A stretch of 64,000 nucleotides of DNA from JBOGJG01 sp050747825 (GTDB lineage Bacteria; Acidobacteriota; UBA6911; RPQK01; JBOGJG01). Positions 35,079 to 44,075 of the stretch are shown here, piece after piece; positions within the stretch are counted from its first letter, which is position 1, and each line of letters opens with the position of its first letter. The stretch covers positions 1-64,000 of the forward strand of contig JBOGJG010000300.1 of assembly GCA_050747825.1 (NCBI GenBank). Direction: 5' to 3'. The notes below the pieces were generated by a model that saw only the letters and a program-made list of their open reading frames with translations, was not told the DNA's origin and searched no databases. A program made the translations under genes and the position numbers.

Positions 35079-36479
35079 ATGGCCAATCAAAAGTACGACC
35101 TAATTGTAATCGGATCCGGGCCTGCGGGCGAGAAGGGCGCCGCTCAAGCTGCCTATTTCGGAAAACGGGTGGCTCTAATAGAGAAGCAGCCGGTCTTGGG
35201 GGGAGCGGCCGCCAATACCGGGACCATTCCTTCCAAGACCCTGCGAGAGACTGCTCTGTATCTGTCGGGATTTCGGCACCGAGGTCTCTACGGCATCGAC
35301 TTATCGCTGAAAAAAGAGCTCTCGGTCTCCGACCTGATGTATCGAGAGCGAATCGTCCGGGAAACTGAACGCTCCAGAATTGCAGAGAATCTAAAAAGGC
35401 ATCGGGTCGATCTTTACATCGGCACTGCGTCATTCGTTGACGGCCATACCATTTCGGTGCGCCCCGAAAATGCGCCGGAAGTGCGGATTGAAGGAGAAGT
35501 CATCCTCATCGCCACCGGCTCCTACCCTTATCGTCCTCCTCAGTTCCCTTTCCACGATCCGCGGGTTTACGATTCAGACACTATCCTGACCCTGCGCAGC
35601 ATGCCTCGCACGGTGCTCACAGCAGGAGCGGGAGTGATCGGCTCAGAATATGCCTGCATCTTTTCAGCTCTCGGGATTGACGTCACGCTGGTGGACGGCC
35701 GGCCGGAACTATTGCCCTTCCTTGACGCCCAGGTCTCCTCTTGCCTGAAGTCCAGCATGGAGGCGGCGGGAGTGTGCACGATGATGCCCGACCAGGTTGA
35801 GACAGTGGCACCGACCCCCGAGTATGTTGAAGTTCAACTGCAGTCAGGCAGCCGTGTTCGCGTGGATGCGATCCTGGTGGCTGCCGGTCGAAATGGAAAC
35901 ACGCAGGCGCTGGGGCTGGACAAAATCGGTGTTGAAACCGGTAAACGGGGGCACGTCGAAGTCAATGAGCGATACCAGACCAGTCTTCCTCACGTTTACG
36001 CCGCCGGTGACGTCATCGGCTTCCCTGCCCTGGCCTCCACTTCCATGGAGCAGGCCAGGATTGCCATGGTCCACGCCTTTGACCTGAAATACAAAACCGA
36101 CCTGACCCACATACTTCCGCTGGGGATCTATACGATCCCCGAGTGCTCCGCAGCCGGGGAGACCGAACAAAGCGCAAAGGAAAAGAACATACCGTATGTA
36201 GTCGGAAAGACTTTTTATGAGACCAATGCGCGGGGGCAGATCATTGGGGAGCAGGGCGCTTTTCTTAAATTAATTTTCCAACGGGAAGATCTGAAGGTTA
36301 TCGGCGTTCATGTGATTGGTGAGCAGGCCACCGATCTTGTCCATGTGGGGCTTACGGCTATGTTGATGGGTGCGGGCGCCGATGTTTTTATCAACACCTG
36401 TTATAACTTTCCTACCCTGGGTGAAATGTACAAGTATGCGACTTACGACGCCCTGGGAAAGAAGGCGCAGTCGGCCTGA
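35079..36479 (+). CDS. Soluble transhydrogenase-like flavoprotein (SthA family)
   Basis: FAD-dependent pyridine-nucleotide oxidoreductase, predicted to exchange hydride between NADPH and NAD+. The FAD site is YDLIVIGSGPAGEKGAAQAAYFGKRVALIE. The usual redox region reads GGAAANTGTIPSKTLRE: both cysteines of the disulfide enzymes are absent, so it cannot be a dihydrolipoamide dehydrogenase. The second nucleotide site is TVLTAGAGVIGSEYACIFSALG, followed by VYAAGDVIGFPALA. The C-terminal interface domain (residues about 340-465) is complete. GTIPSKTLREA is typical of SthA. An upstream ATG would add six residues. The MBL-fold gene follows after three bases. Confidence 0.85.
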   Translation: MANQKYDLIVIGSGPAGEKGAAQAAYFGKRVALIEKQPVLGGAAANTGTIPSKTLRETALYLSGFRHRGLYGIDLSLKKELSVSDLMYRERIVRETERSRIAENLKRHRVDLYIGTASFVDGHTISVRPENAPEVRIEGEVILIATGSYPYRPPQFPFHDPRVYDSDTILTLRSMPRTVLTAGAGVIGSEYACIFSALGIDVTLVDGRPELLPFLDAQVSSCLKSSMEAAGVCTMMPDQVETVAPTPEYVEVQLQSGSRVRVDAILVAAGRNGNTQALGLDKIGVETGKRGHVEVNERYQTSLPHVYAAGDVIGFPALASTSMEQARIAMVHAFDLKYKTDLTHILPLGIYTIPECSAAGETEQSAKEKNIPYVVGKTFYETNARGQIIGEQGAFLKLIFQREDLKVIGVHVIGEQATDLVHVGLTAMLMGAGADVFINTCYNFPTLGEMYKYATYDALGKKAQSA

Positions 36480-36482
36480 CTC

Positions 36483-37316
36483 ATGCAGAATGATTTCAAG
36501 CTTCGGCTGAAATTCTGGGGAGTTCGCGGCTCTACTCCAACTCCGCAACTGGAAAATCTAGGCTATGGAGGGAATACCTCCTGTCTGGAAGTTCGCAGCG
36601 CCGGCGGCGAGCTACTGATTTTGGACGGTGGAACCGGTATCCGCAACCTGGGGCGCTCGCTGGTAGAAGAAGCTGCCCGGTCAGATCTTTCGATCCATAT
36701 GCTGCTCACGCACTTCCACTGGGATCACATTCAGGGCATTCCGTTTTTCGCCCCGCTTTATTTCCCTAGAAACAGCGTCACATTTTACGCCTTCGGGGAC
36801 AGCGGCGGACCCGAAAAGATGCTGGCGGGCCAAATGCAGTCGCCGTATTTCCCGGTCGATTTGCATCGTGCACCGGCCAACAAGGAATTTGTTGTGATTG
36901 ATAGAACTCCACTCAAGTTCGGAGACCTCTCGGTTTACCCCTTCCCACTCAATCACCCCCAAGGCGCTTTCGGTTACCGATTCGAATGCGAGGGGGCAAG
37001 TGCGGTTTATGCCACGGACCTGGAACATGGGCACGAAGAGCTGGACAAAGTTTTGAGAGAACACGCACAAAACGCTGACATTCTGATCTACGATGCCCAA
37101 TACACGCCCGAGGAGTACGAGTCGCACAAAGGCTGGGGACACAGCACCTGGTCAGAGGGAGCCCGCGTGGCCCGGGAGTCGAAAGTGGAGGAGCTTATCC
37201 TCTTCCACCACGACCCCGGGCATGACGATCGAATGTGCTTCGAAATCATCGAGAAGGCTCAAGGCCACTTCCCCAGAACTCTGGCGGCGAAGGAACTCTG
37301 GACCGTACACTTATAA
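36483..37316 (+). CDS. MBL-fold metallohydrolase (PhnP-like)
   Basis: Metal-dependent hydrolase of the metallo-beta-lactamase fold. The N-terminus LKFWGVRGSTPTPQ is typical of the group related to PhnP and some cyclic-nucleotide phosphodiesterases. GYGGNTSCLEV and LILDGGTGIRNLG follow. The metal site THFHWDHIQGIPFF has the HxHxDH motif, and further ligands are the aspartate in YATDLEHG and the histidine in LFHHDPGHDD. Length is 277 residues. It is just 3 bp behind the flavoprotein gene. The substrate is unknown; cyclic-nucleotide or phosphoester hydrolysis would be consistent with two cNMP-binding proteins nearby, but this is speculative. Confidence 0.85.
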   Translation: MQNDFKLRLKFWGVRGSTPTPQLENLGYGGNTSCLEVRSAGGELLILDGGTGIRNLGRSLVEEAARSDLSIHMLLTHFHWDHIQGIPFFAPLYFPRNSVTFYAFGDSGGPEKMLAGQMQSPYFPVDLHRAPANKEFVVIDRTPLKFGDLSVYPFPLNHPQGAFGYRFECEGASAVYATDLEHGHEELDKVLREHAQNADILIYDAQYTPEEYESHKGWGHSTWSEGARVARESKVEELILFHHDPGHDDRMCFEIIEKAQGHFPRTLAAKELWTVHL

Positions 37317-37375
37317 CTTAGTACTTCATTGTTTGGGATTTGATGCTTGAGATTTGGGGCTTTAACCCGGCGGGA

Positions 37376-38866
37376 TTAGCGGCTTAGGCCGAAAAAGCTT
37401 TGGACCCGCTTGAGGAAACTTTCCTCGGCATGCTGCGGGACTTGAACTGCTGCCAGCTCGGCGGATCTGGTCTCCAACTCGCTTCTGCGCTCAGCCATCA
37501 GACTGCTGATGCGTATCACGATTTCCGGATCATCGAGGAGAACTTCGCGGAACGTTTCTTTGCGCAAGATAAAGGCTTCTACATCGTTTATAGCCTGCAC
37601 AGTCGCCGAACGGTTCTCTCCGGTCAAAAGAGCCATTTCTCCGAAATATTGCCCTTCGCCTAAGATCGCCAACTGGTCAACAGCGCCGTCCATTTCCAGG
37701 ATCACCCTTACCTGGCCACGACGGATAAAATACATCGAATCGCCCTTGTCTCCCTGTTGTACAATCCTCTCTCCACTGGCAAAAGTAATCGTTTCCAAAC
37801 GCTGCGCGATCTGCTTGTGTATCTCTGAGTCCAGGGAGGCGAAAAGCTCCACCCTCTCCACGAAGTCCATGCGGCGATTGAGTTCCACCTCGGACCCGGC
37901 CTTGAGTGATTCGCCATCGGAGTGCAGCCGGACGTCCCGGATTGGAAACGGAATCTTCATCCCCGCGCGCTCCAGACGGTAATAGAGCAAAGTCGTGAAC
38001 TGGTCCATGACGGCCTCGCTGCGGGCAAAATCGTCGATCCAGAAGCGGCAGCGATAGTTAATCGAAAAATCGCTGTATTCATCAAGGAGGACGTCCGGAG
38101 CAGGATCCGTCAAAATCTCCGGAATATCGGACATCGTCTGCAGGACCACCTGTTTCAGCTTATTAGGATGGATCTCATAACCAAAGCCGATCCTCTTCTC
38201 CACTCTCATTATCCGGGAAGGATTAGTGAAGTTGACGATTGTATCCTTGGAAATGATTGTATTCGGAACGATATGGAAGTTGCCGGAACGGGTGCGAATT
38301 TTGGTGGCTCGCCAGGTAACCTCCGTGACGCGGCCTTCCAGTTGAGCGATCCTTACCCAGTCACCCACGAAGAAAGGTTTTTCGATCTGCAGCGCCAATC
38401 CGGAAAAGAGATTGCCCAGAGTATCCTGGAGGGCAAGACCAATGACCAGCGCTCCGACAGCCGAGGTGGTTAGAAACTTCTCCGGCGCCCAGTAAGCGGC
38501 GATCAGAGCAAAAGTCCCAATCACAATCGCATCCTGAACGATGGATGGATACTTCTCAGACACGGAAGCGCCTTTGAAGCGGTTGAAAACGAGCACCACA
38601 GCCGCGATGATGACTGCCAGGAGGATGATGAGCCCTTCCAGATCCTCCACCTTCTGCTGGCCGCTGCCAGGAGCCGGCTCAACGGTCGGCTGGCCGCTAT
38701 AGTAATAGACCAGGCCCATCACGGCCGCTGCACAGAGAAAAAAGAGGCTGAGCCCCAGCCTCTTTTTAATCCATGGATTGGTCGTGAGCCCTCTCAGCAG
38801 CAGAAAGATTAGACCAGCCAAAACCGGTCCCAGAATAAAGAAGAGCGCGAACGAACTGATCACCAC
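37376..38866 (-). CDS. MscS-type channel with C-terminal cyclic-nucleotide-binding domain
   Basis: A 496-residue inner-membrane protein. Four or five N-terminal helices lead into the MscS pore and beta domain (SAVGALVIGLALQDTLGNLFSGLALQIEKPF, with VGDWVRIAQLEGRVTEVTWRATKIRTR). The C-terminal cytoplasmic portion ends in a CNB domain (about 355-475). It has FASLDSEIHKQIAQRLETITF and the phosphate cassette FGEMALLTGENRSATVQA, which carries the ligand-binding glutamate and arginine. This is the bacterial cyclic-nucleotide-gated (bCNG) subfamily; several members do not respond to tension. The start is a GTG that overlaps a small upstream frame by 7 bp. Confidence 0.9.
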   Translation of the reverse strand: MVISSFALFFILGPVLAGLIFLLLRGLTTNPWIKKRLGLSLFFLCAAAVMGLVYYYSGQPTVEPAPGSGQQKVEDLEGLIILLAVIIAAVVLVFNRFKGASVSEKYPSIVQDAIVIGTFALIAAYWAPEKFLTTSAVGALVIGLALQDTLGNLFSGLALQIEKPFFVGDWVRIAQLEGRVTEVTWRATKIRTRSGNFHIVPNTIISKDTIVNFTNPSRIMRVEKRIGFGYEIHPNKLKQVVLQTMSDIPEILTDPAPDVLLDEYSDFSINYRCRFWIDDFARSEAVMDQFTTLLYYRLERAGMKIPFPIRDVRLHSDGESLKAGSEVELNRRMDFVERVELFASLDSEIHKQIAQRLETITFASGERIVQQGDKGDSMYFIRRGQVRVILEMDGAVDQLAILGEGQYFGEMALLTGENRSATVQAINDVEAFILRKETFREVLLDDPEIVIRISSLMAERRSELETRSAELAAVQVPQHAEESFLKRVQSFFGLSR

Positions 38867-39060
38867 TCAGCCAAGCCTCCCCGTTCCTTGAACTTCTTCA
38901 GCTCGTCGGGAGTAATTTCGAGGCTGACTACCTCAGGGTTCCCGGATTCCTCCATTCCGAATTCCGTTTCGACTCCTCGCGCCGCGGCTGAGCCAGTGAC
39001 TTGGGCGCTTTTTTTCCCGCCTGAACTGCCTCCTGTCAATCCTGAGATCTCTGATTTCAT
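38860..39060 (-). CDS. Small hypothetical protein upstream of the MscS-CNB gene
   Basis: Sixty-six residues, beginning MKSEISGLTGGSSGGKKSAQ and ending PDELKKFKERGGLAEW. The first half is rich in Gly/Ser/Lys and probably disordered; the second half could form a helix. No family is recognised. Its stop overlaps the channel gene by 7 bp, so translational coupling is possible. A shorter product starting at MEESGNPEVV is equally plausible. It is unclear whether this is a real gene. Confidence 0.4.
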   Translation of the reverse strand: MKSEISGLTGGSSGGKKSAQVTGSAAARGVETEFGMEESGNPEVVSLEITPDELKKFKERGGLAEW

Positions 39061-39153
39061 TCTATAAAATATGACATTCCATTATAGTCCTCTTTTAGGT
39101 CCGACTTTCCCTGGCCTGGGTTGGCCTGGCCGTGATTATGGGCAGGTACCTGG

Positions 39154-40824
39154 TTATTGCTCTGGATTCCGATTGAACTTGAAGTAAGGCAGCCGTACGC
39201 CCCGTATAAAGATCTGGTCGGCCCGGATGGACGGGGTGGCCTCAAAACCTTCGGATCCGGCTGCGGCCACCACGTCGTCCTGCTCGACCCCGTCACCGCT
39301 GATCCCCAGTCCGCCGATTAGCTCTCTGTCTCTGTAAAGCGGCGCGCTTCCCGGGAAGAATACGACGCTATTGATGTTGGCAGGATTCTGATCGTCCAAC
39401 CCCTGCGAGCAGGGATTGGCAAAATCGCGCAGATAGAGGTCAAAGAACGGTCCCGGCGCTGTGCCGTCAATTCCGGGAGGATAGAAGGGCTGCGCTCCGA
39501 AGCTGATGGTGCGATTAGTTACAGCAGTGCCCGGAGGGACTTCCGGCAAATCCTGGGGGTGGAGTCTCTGGCTGCTGAAATATACGACATTACGGGACTT
39601 GGCCACGGCGACATCGATACTGAAGACAGTCGCATCTGCCATCCGGTAGAGCGCTAAAAGATTTCCCTCCAGATCGGAGACCGCGATGGCCATCCGCGCC
39701 CGGCTGCCCAGTGGAAGGCGAATGGCGGCCCGAGTTCGGTCGGCCTGCGCGATGGACTGCTCGACAATGCGCTGGACTTCTTCAGCCGACAGTTCGGGAC
39801 TGCTCCCTGGATTTTCCGGACCTCCCACCAGCCAGCCGGCGGGCATCGTACTTCCCTCTCGGGGCGCAACCAGATAGCCTCCCGCAATCACTCCGGCGGA
39901 GGTCCCTGCCGGTTGAGTGGTCTGGCGAACAAAAGGAAGACGGACGCCGTCCAGAAAGACGGCTCCGGGTGGCGGGACGCAGGGAAGCGGTCCGAATCCC
40001 GGGCCGCCCGAGAGGCTTCCTGCCAGCGCGGCATACTCGGCGTGATCCGGGGGAACTCCAAAAACCCCGATGCCCCCGACCACCTGACAATCTTTGAAGA
40101 GCGGAATACCCCCTCCGTGGACCTGCTCCGGTTTCAGATCGAAAAGCTCCTCTTCCGGGATCTCTATGAGACGGCCATTTTCAAGTCGGCCCGAAAATTT
40201 TCCGGTGCTGACGCCCGGCCCGCAGCCGCTCTGATCGAACGCATCACAGGGAAGTTCAGGACCCTGTGCCAGTCCCTCCTCTCTCAAAAAGGCCGCCAGC
40301 GAGCGGGCTCGAGGTACGAATTTCCCGGTGTTGAATTCTGTATTGAAGGAGCAGCCTCGATTGGTATTTTCAATACCATAGAGAGCTCCGTTGGGCTGAA
40401 AAGGGATTCCAGGGGGAAAGTGAATCTGGCTAATAAAGCGCACGGTTCGGGAAGAGAGGGGAGCTTGATTATTGCTGAAAAAGGCGCCCGTGCGGGCCAG
40501 TGAAAGCGCCCGCTCGGCTATCTCCAGCGTCGCCTCAGGTTTTTGCCAGACCGCCAGAACGTTTCCCGCCCGATCCACGACCACGACTGAATAGGTATTG
40601 GAATCCAGAGCGGTCACTGCAGCGCTCACCACAGCATCTACCTGCGCGCTGGTTAATGAGCCTGGATCGAAGTCGGTTGCCTGCTCCAGCGTCTGTCTTC
40701 CCGGCAGCGAAGACCGGCGTTTGAGAAACTCGTAAAGCTTTGACACCTGCAGAGTGAAATCCTGAGCCAAGGTGGGCGCAGCAACCAGAATACAGAGAGC
40801 AAGGACAAGCGAAAGACGGCTCAC
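39154..40824 (-). CDS. Exported protein with two GlcG/HbpS-like domains
   Basis: A signal peptide (MSRLSLVLALCILVAAPTLA) precedes two DUF336 (GlcG/HbpS) domains. The first, about 55-305, reads VVSAAVTALDSNTYSVVVVDRAGNVLAVW ... VGGIGVFGVPPDHAEYAALAG. The second, about 345-540, reads VEQSIAQADRTRAAIRLPLGSRARMAIAVSDLEGNLLALYRM ... IGGLGISGDGVEQDDVVAAAG. HbpS in Streptomyces binds haem and senses redox stress; other members are of unknown function. Both copies keep the GxGhxGxxxxxDxxVA closing motif, the second more closely (GDGVEQDD). At 556 residues with large inserts, it is an unusual two-domain exported form. Confidence 0.78.
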   Translation of the reverse strand: MSRLSLVLALCILVAAPTLAQDFTLQVSKLYEFLKRRSSLPGRQTLEQATDFDPGSLTSAQVDAVVSAAVTALDSNTYSVVVVDRAGNVLAVWQKPEATLEIAERALSLARTGAFFSNNQAPLSSRTVRFISQIHFPPGIPFQPNGALYGIENTNRGCSFNTEFNTGKFVPRARSLAAFLREEGLAQGPELPCDAFDQSGCGPGVSTGKFSGRLENGRLIEIPEEELFDLKPEQVHGGGIPLFKDCQVVGGIGVFGVPPDHAEYAALAGSLSGGPGFGPLPCVPPPGAVFLDGVRLPFVRQTTQPAGTSAGVIAGGYLVAPREGSTMPAGWLVGGPENPGSSPELSAEEVQRIVEQSIAQADRTRAAIRLPLGSRARMAIAVSDLEGNLLALYRMADATVFSIDVAVAKSRNVVYFSSQRLHPQDLPEVPPGTAVTNRTISFGAQPFYPPGIDGTAPGPFFDLYLRDFANPCSQGLDDQNPANINSVVFFPGSAPLYRDRELIGGLGISGDGVEQDDVVAAAGSEGFEATPSIRADQIFIRGVRLPYFKFNRNPEQ

Positions 40825-41024
40825 AGCAGGCGAATTATCACAGAAGATGTGCTTGGCAGCAAGGTGGACTCCTGATGAAGTCGTTTATTTCCTGCGGCTG
40901 TGCTAAGTACATGGGTTCATGAATTCAGTCACGTGTTTTTAGCCAGTAGAGTAGAGGAGGGCGGGTCTGAGTAAGGCGTCGCCCGGGTTTGACCCAGGGA
41001 TAGCTAATAAGGTATTAAAAAAGT

Positions 41025-41279
41025 ATGAATACGAATGTAAAGAGCAGCATTACATTGCCCGCAGACGATCTCCGCCGAGTCAAGCGCTTGAAGGAGCGCC
41101 TGCAGCTGAAGAGCAACGTGGCTGTGGTTCGTGAGGGACTCCGAGTGCTGGAGGAAAAGAGCGACCGCGAGGCTTTAGGGCAAGAATTCCGCAAGGCCTC
41201 GTTGGCGACACGGCAGGCCCTGTTTGAAGAGCTGGAAGAGCTCGATCATCTCGCCAGTGAGGGGCTGAATTCCGCGTGA
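41025..41279 (+). CDS. Antitoxin, ribbon-helix-helix type
   Basis: Eighty-four residues: SSITLPADDLRRVKRLKERLQLKSNVAVVREGLRVLEEKSDREAL is a ribbon-helix-helix fold. The following charged tail (EFRKASLATRQALFEELEELDHLA) is the likely toxin-wrapping segment. It precedes a PemK/MazF-type gene with a 4-bp overlap (GTGA). It would repress the operon and neutralise the toxin. The pair lies between the GlcG-like gene and the large outer-membrane protein gene, in a gap that shows no other gene. Confidence 0.8.
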   Translation: MNTNVKSSITLPADDLRRVKRLKERLQLKSNVAVVREGLRVLEEKSDREALGQEFRKASLATRQALFEELEELDHLASEGLNSA

Positions 41280-41617
41280 AGATAGAACACGGGCGCCTCT
41301 ACCTGGCCGATCTTAATCCGCGCTTTGGAACGGAACCGGGAAAAATGCGGCTGGTCCTCGTGATTCAATCCGATCTTCTCAATGAAACAGGTCATCCCTC
41401 GACGTGGATTGTCCCCTGCACCACATGGCTCGCCGGTGGGAACGCACTGCGTGTGGTTCTCCCCAAAGGAATTGCGGCCAATGACAAGGAATGCGAGGTG
41501 ATGGTCGATCAGAGCCGTGTCATCGACAATCGCCGAATCGGCAAGCCGCTTAGCTTCCTTCCAACTCTCCTCTTGTGCGAAGTTAAAGAGAAGATGCGGC
41601 GGGCAGGCGACCTCTAA
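41276..41617 (+). CDS. MazF/PemK-family endoribonuclease toxin
   Basis: A 113-residue SH3-like barrel: RGRLYLADLNP-like opening (HGRLYLADLNPRFGTEPGKMRLVLVIQSD) with the PGKxRPVLVxQ signature, here KMRLVLVIQ with leucine replacing the usual proline. STWIVPCTT and VMVDQSRVIDNRRIGKPL, with the catalytic arginine region, complete it. It cleaves mRNA or rRNA at short motifs when free of antitoxin. Translation starts at GTG overlapping the antitoxin stop. The leucine in place of proline is a small departure from the family. Confidence 0.87.
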   Translation: MKIEHGRLYLADLNPRFGTEPGKMRLVLVIQSDLLNETGHPSTWIVPCTTWLAGGNALRVVLPKGIAANDKECEVMVDQSRVIDNRRIGKPLSFLPTLLLCEVKEKMRRAGDL

Positions 41618-41810
41618 GGATTCGCGCACAGGCCACCTGGATGAGTTGCCCGCGCAGCGCCATGGCAAGGGCCGGCCAGAGACCGCAGCTACGTCTTGAA
41701 CGAGCACGTTTGACACATTTCAGTCAAATAGATCTGCCAGGCTCTGTGAAATCCGTGGCCCATCTATGTTGGTGTATTTGTGAAATCGTGTGCTAAGTTA
41801 TTGGGCATTC

Positions 41811-44036
41811 ATGCCAAAAGCTTTTCCTCCAGTCGGCCGAAATGCGGCTTTTCTCCTGTCCATGACCGCCTTATTGGCGCTTTTGGCCATGGATGCGCTG
41901 GGGGCGAGTTTTCAGATCCGCCGCCCTCCTCCCGCGCAGCCAGGGAATAGCGCCGAGATTCATGGGCTTGTAAGTGCCGAAGCGGGAACGCCGATTGCCG
42001 GTGCGGTCGTCACTGTAATGCATCAGGAGAGCGGAGAAAGGTCGGGAGTCGTCACCGGACCGGACGGCCTGTATTTGATTGCAAGCCTTGCGCCGGGGAT
42101 GTACGAGTTGACAGTCGAGCGTGAACCTTTCGGCTCAGCGTCACTCCCAGAGGTCGCATTGGAGGCAGGAGAGCGATTGGAGATCAATCTGCAACTAAAA
42201 CCATCCGGTTCAGAGATTCTCCAGAGAAGACTGCGCCGGCCCGGTGAAGACGCTTCCCCGGCGGGAGAGCTGGAATCGGAGCTCCCGGAAGCTCCTGTCC
42301 CTTCACCGGCTATTCGCAGGCCTGGTGAACCGGCAGAGCCATCTCAAAGGCCGACCGATGCAGTCACGGCAAGACCACCGGAATTCGAGCCGCTGGGGCA
42401 TGCGGGAGCGGCCCATCAGACCTCGAATGTGCCCGCCACGGAAGATTTCATTCCCATCTCCGACCGCTGGCGAATAGGCCTGCCTCCATGGGATCGCTAT
42501 GCCCCATATGGAGGAGATTATCCCTATGTCCGCGGAAGAACTCTGGATCCCTACAACCAGAACGTCCTGAAGGGCGATTATCCGATCTTGGGCGATGACT
42601 GGTTCGTAGTATTATCTGCTACCAGCGACACCATTGCAGAATACCGGCGCGTGCCCACCGTGGGTCCTCCCAGCGCGGCCCGCCCCAACGAGCCGGCTTT
42701 CTTCAGCCGGGGCGACCAGTTTCAGTTTTTCGAAAACATCATTTTTACCGCCGAGCTGTTTCGAGGCTACACCTCCTTCAAGCCTTTTGACCTGCAGTTT
42801 CGCGTCACGCCGGCTTTTAGCGCCAATTTTCTGCAGGCCCGGGAAACGGGCCTCGTCAATATCGATGTTAGAAGAGGCACCACGCGCTGGGATTACCACC
42901 CCGCGCTGCAGGAAGCGTTTGCAGAAATCCGGCTGGCTGAAACCAGCCCCTTCTTCGACTTCGTTTCCGTGAGGGTGGGAACCCAGTTCTTTAACAGCGA
43001 TTTCCGCGGATTTATTTTCTTTGACAATCAGCCGGGGCTTCGTCTTTTCGGCAACCTCAAAGCCAACAAGCATCAGTACAACCTTGGGTACTTCTATCTT
43101 CTCGAGAAGGACACCAACAGCCTGCTGAATAAATTCGAGGAACGGCGGCAGGAGGTTTTCGTCGCCAATTACTACATCCAGGACTTCGTAAAGCTCGGCT
43201 ACACAACCGAATTCAGCGTGCATGTCAATCACGACAAGCCCGATTTTCACATGGACAACAACGGTTTCCTGGTCCGGCCGGCCCAGGTCGGAAACGTCGT
43301 CCCCAAGAGCGTGAACGCAGTTTACCTGGGGTGGAGCGGAGACGGCCACTTCCGCACCCTGAACATCAATCATGCTTTTTACCAGGTGCTCGGCCAGGAA
43401 AAGCCCAATCAAATCGCGGGCGATGTTTTCGGCCCCAGGGACACGGATATCAACGCGCACATGGTTGCCCTCGAGCTTTCCGTCGATCGGGATTGGAAGC
43501 GCTATAAGGGCTCGTTTTTTTATGCCTCGGGAGACGATAACATTTCGGATGGCCGCGCTCGCGGATTTGACACCATTGTGGACAATATGAACTTCGCGGG
43601 TGGGCCGCTGAGCCTGTGGAATCGGCAGAGCGTCCGGCTAACCGGAACCGCCGTTGGCCTGATGCCTCGATTCAGCCTTCTTCCCAGCCTGCGCAGCGCC
43701 AAAGAGGAAGGCCAGGCCAACTTTGTCAATCCGGGTTTGCTGCTCTTCAATGCGGGTATGGATGCAGAGCTGACTCCCAGGCTGAGGACCTCGATCAACG
43801 CCAATCTGATGTGGTTCTCTCACACGGAGGTGCTGGAGGCGCTGCTCTTTCAGTCCGAGATCGGGCGCTTTATAGGTACGGACGTCAGTCTGGGAGCCAG
43901 ATGGCGCCCCTTTCTAAATAACAACATTATTGTGAACCTGGGCGTGGCCGGACTGATCCCGGGAGGCGGTTTCAAGGACGTTTATAGTTCTAAGGCGCTT
44001 TTATCGACGTTTCTGGATTTGAGATTGACGTACTGA
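41811..44036 (+). CDS. Outer-membrane beta-barrel protein with carboxypeptidase-regulatory domain
   Basis: A 741-residue exported protein. A signal peptide (to about residue 32) precedes a CarboxypepD_reg-like domain (IHGLVSAEAGTPIAGAVVTVM ... GLYLIASLAPGMYELTVE). A proline-rich linker (about 120-200) follows. The remainder, about 500 residues, has alternating polar and aromatic strands. It includes FFSRGDQFQFFENIIFTAELF and NVNLGVAGLIPGG-like repeats and ends DLRLTY; a terminal aromatic is typical of proteins inserted by the BAM complex. It has no TonB box or plug. It is 40 bp upstream of a ten-haem cytochrome gene, so a porin-cytochrome role is possible. The function is otherwise unknown. 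The ATG was preferred to a GTG seven codons earlier. Confidence 0.72.
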   Translation: MPKAFPPVGRNAAFLLSMTALLALLAMDALGASFQIRRPPPAQPGNSAEIHGLVSAEAGTPIAGAVVTVMHQESGERSGVVTGPDGLYLIASLAPGMYELTVEREPFGSASLPEVALEAGERLEINLQLKPSGSEILQRRLRRPGEDASPAGELESELPEAPVPSPAIRRPGEPAEPSQRPTDAVTARPPEFEPLGHAGAAHQTSNVPATEDFIPISDRWRIGLPPWDRYAPYGGDYPYVRGRTLDPYNQNVLKGDYPILGDDWFVVLSATSDTIAEYRRVPTVGPPSAARPNEPAFFSRGDQFQFFENIIFTAELFRGYTSFKPFDLQFRVTPAFSANFLQARETGLVNIDVRRGTTRWDYHPALQEAFAEIRLAETSPFFDFVSVRVGTQFFNSDFRGFIFFDNQPGLRLFGNLKANKHQYNLGYFYLLEKDTNSLLNKFEERRQEVFVANYYIQDFVKLGYTTEFSVHVNHDKPDFHMDNNGFLVRPAQVGNVVPKSVNAVYLGWSGDGHFRTLNINHAFYQVLGQEKPNQIAGDVFGPRDTDINAHMVALELSVDRDWKRYKGSFFYASGDDNISDGRARGFDTIVDNMNFAGGPLSLWNRQSVRLTGTAVGLMPRFSLLPSLRSAKEEGQANFVNPGLLLFNAGMDAELTPRLRTSINANLMWFSHTEVLEALLFQSEIGRFIGTDVSLGARWRPFLNNNIIVNLGVAGLIPGGGFKDVYSSKALLSTFLDLRLTY

Positions 44037-44075
44037 GCGGTTGTTGGTTTCTTAGTTTCTTGGTTTCGGTGCCCT

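Noticed and set aside
35079..36479. Dihydrolipoamide dehydrogenase (E3) partner for the nearby E1 gene
   Set aside because: Both active-site cysteines are missing and the sequence around TGTIPSKTLRE points to the transhydrogenase group.
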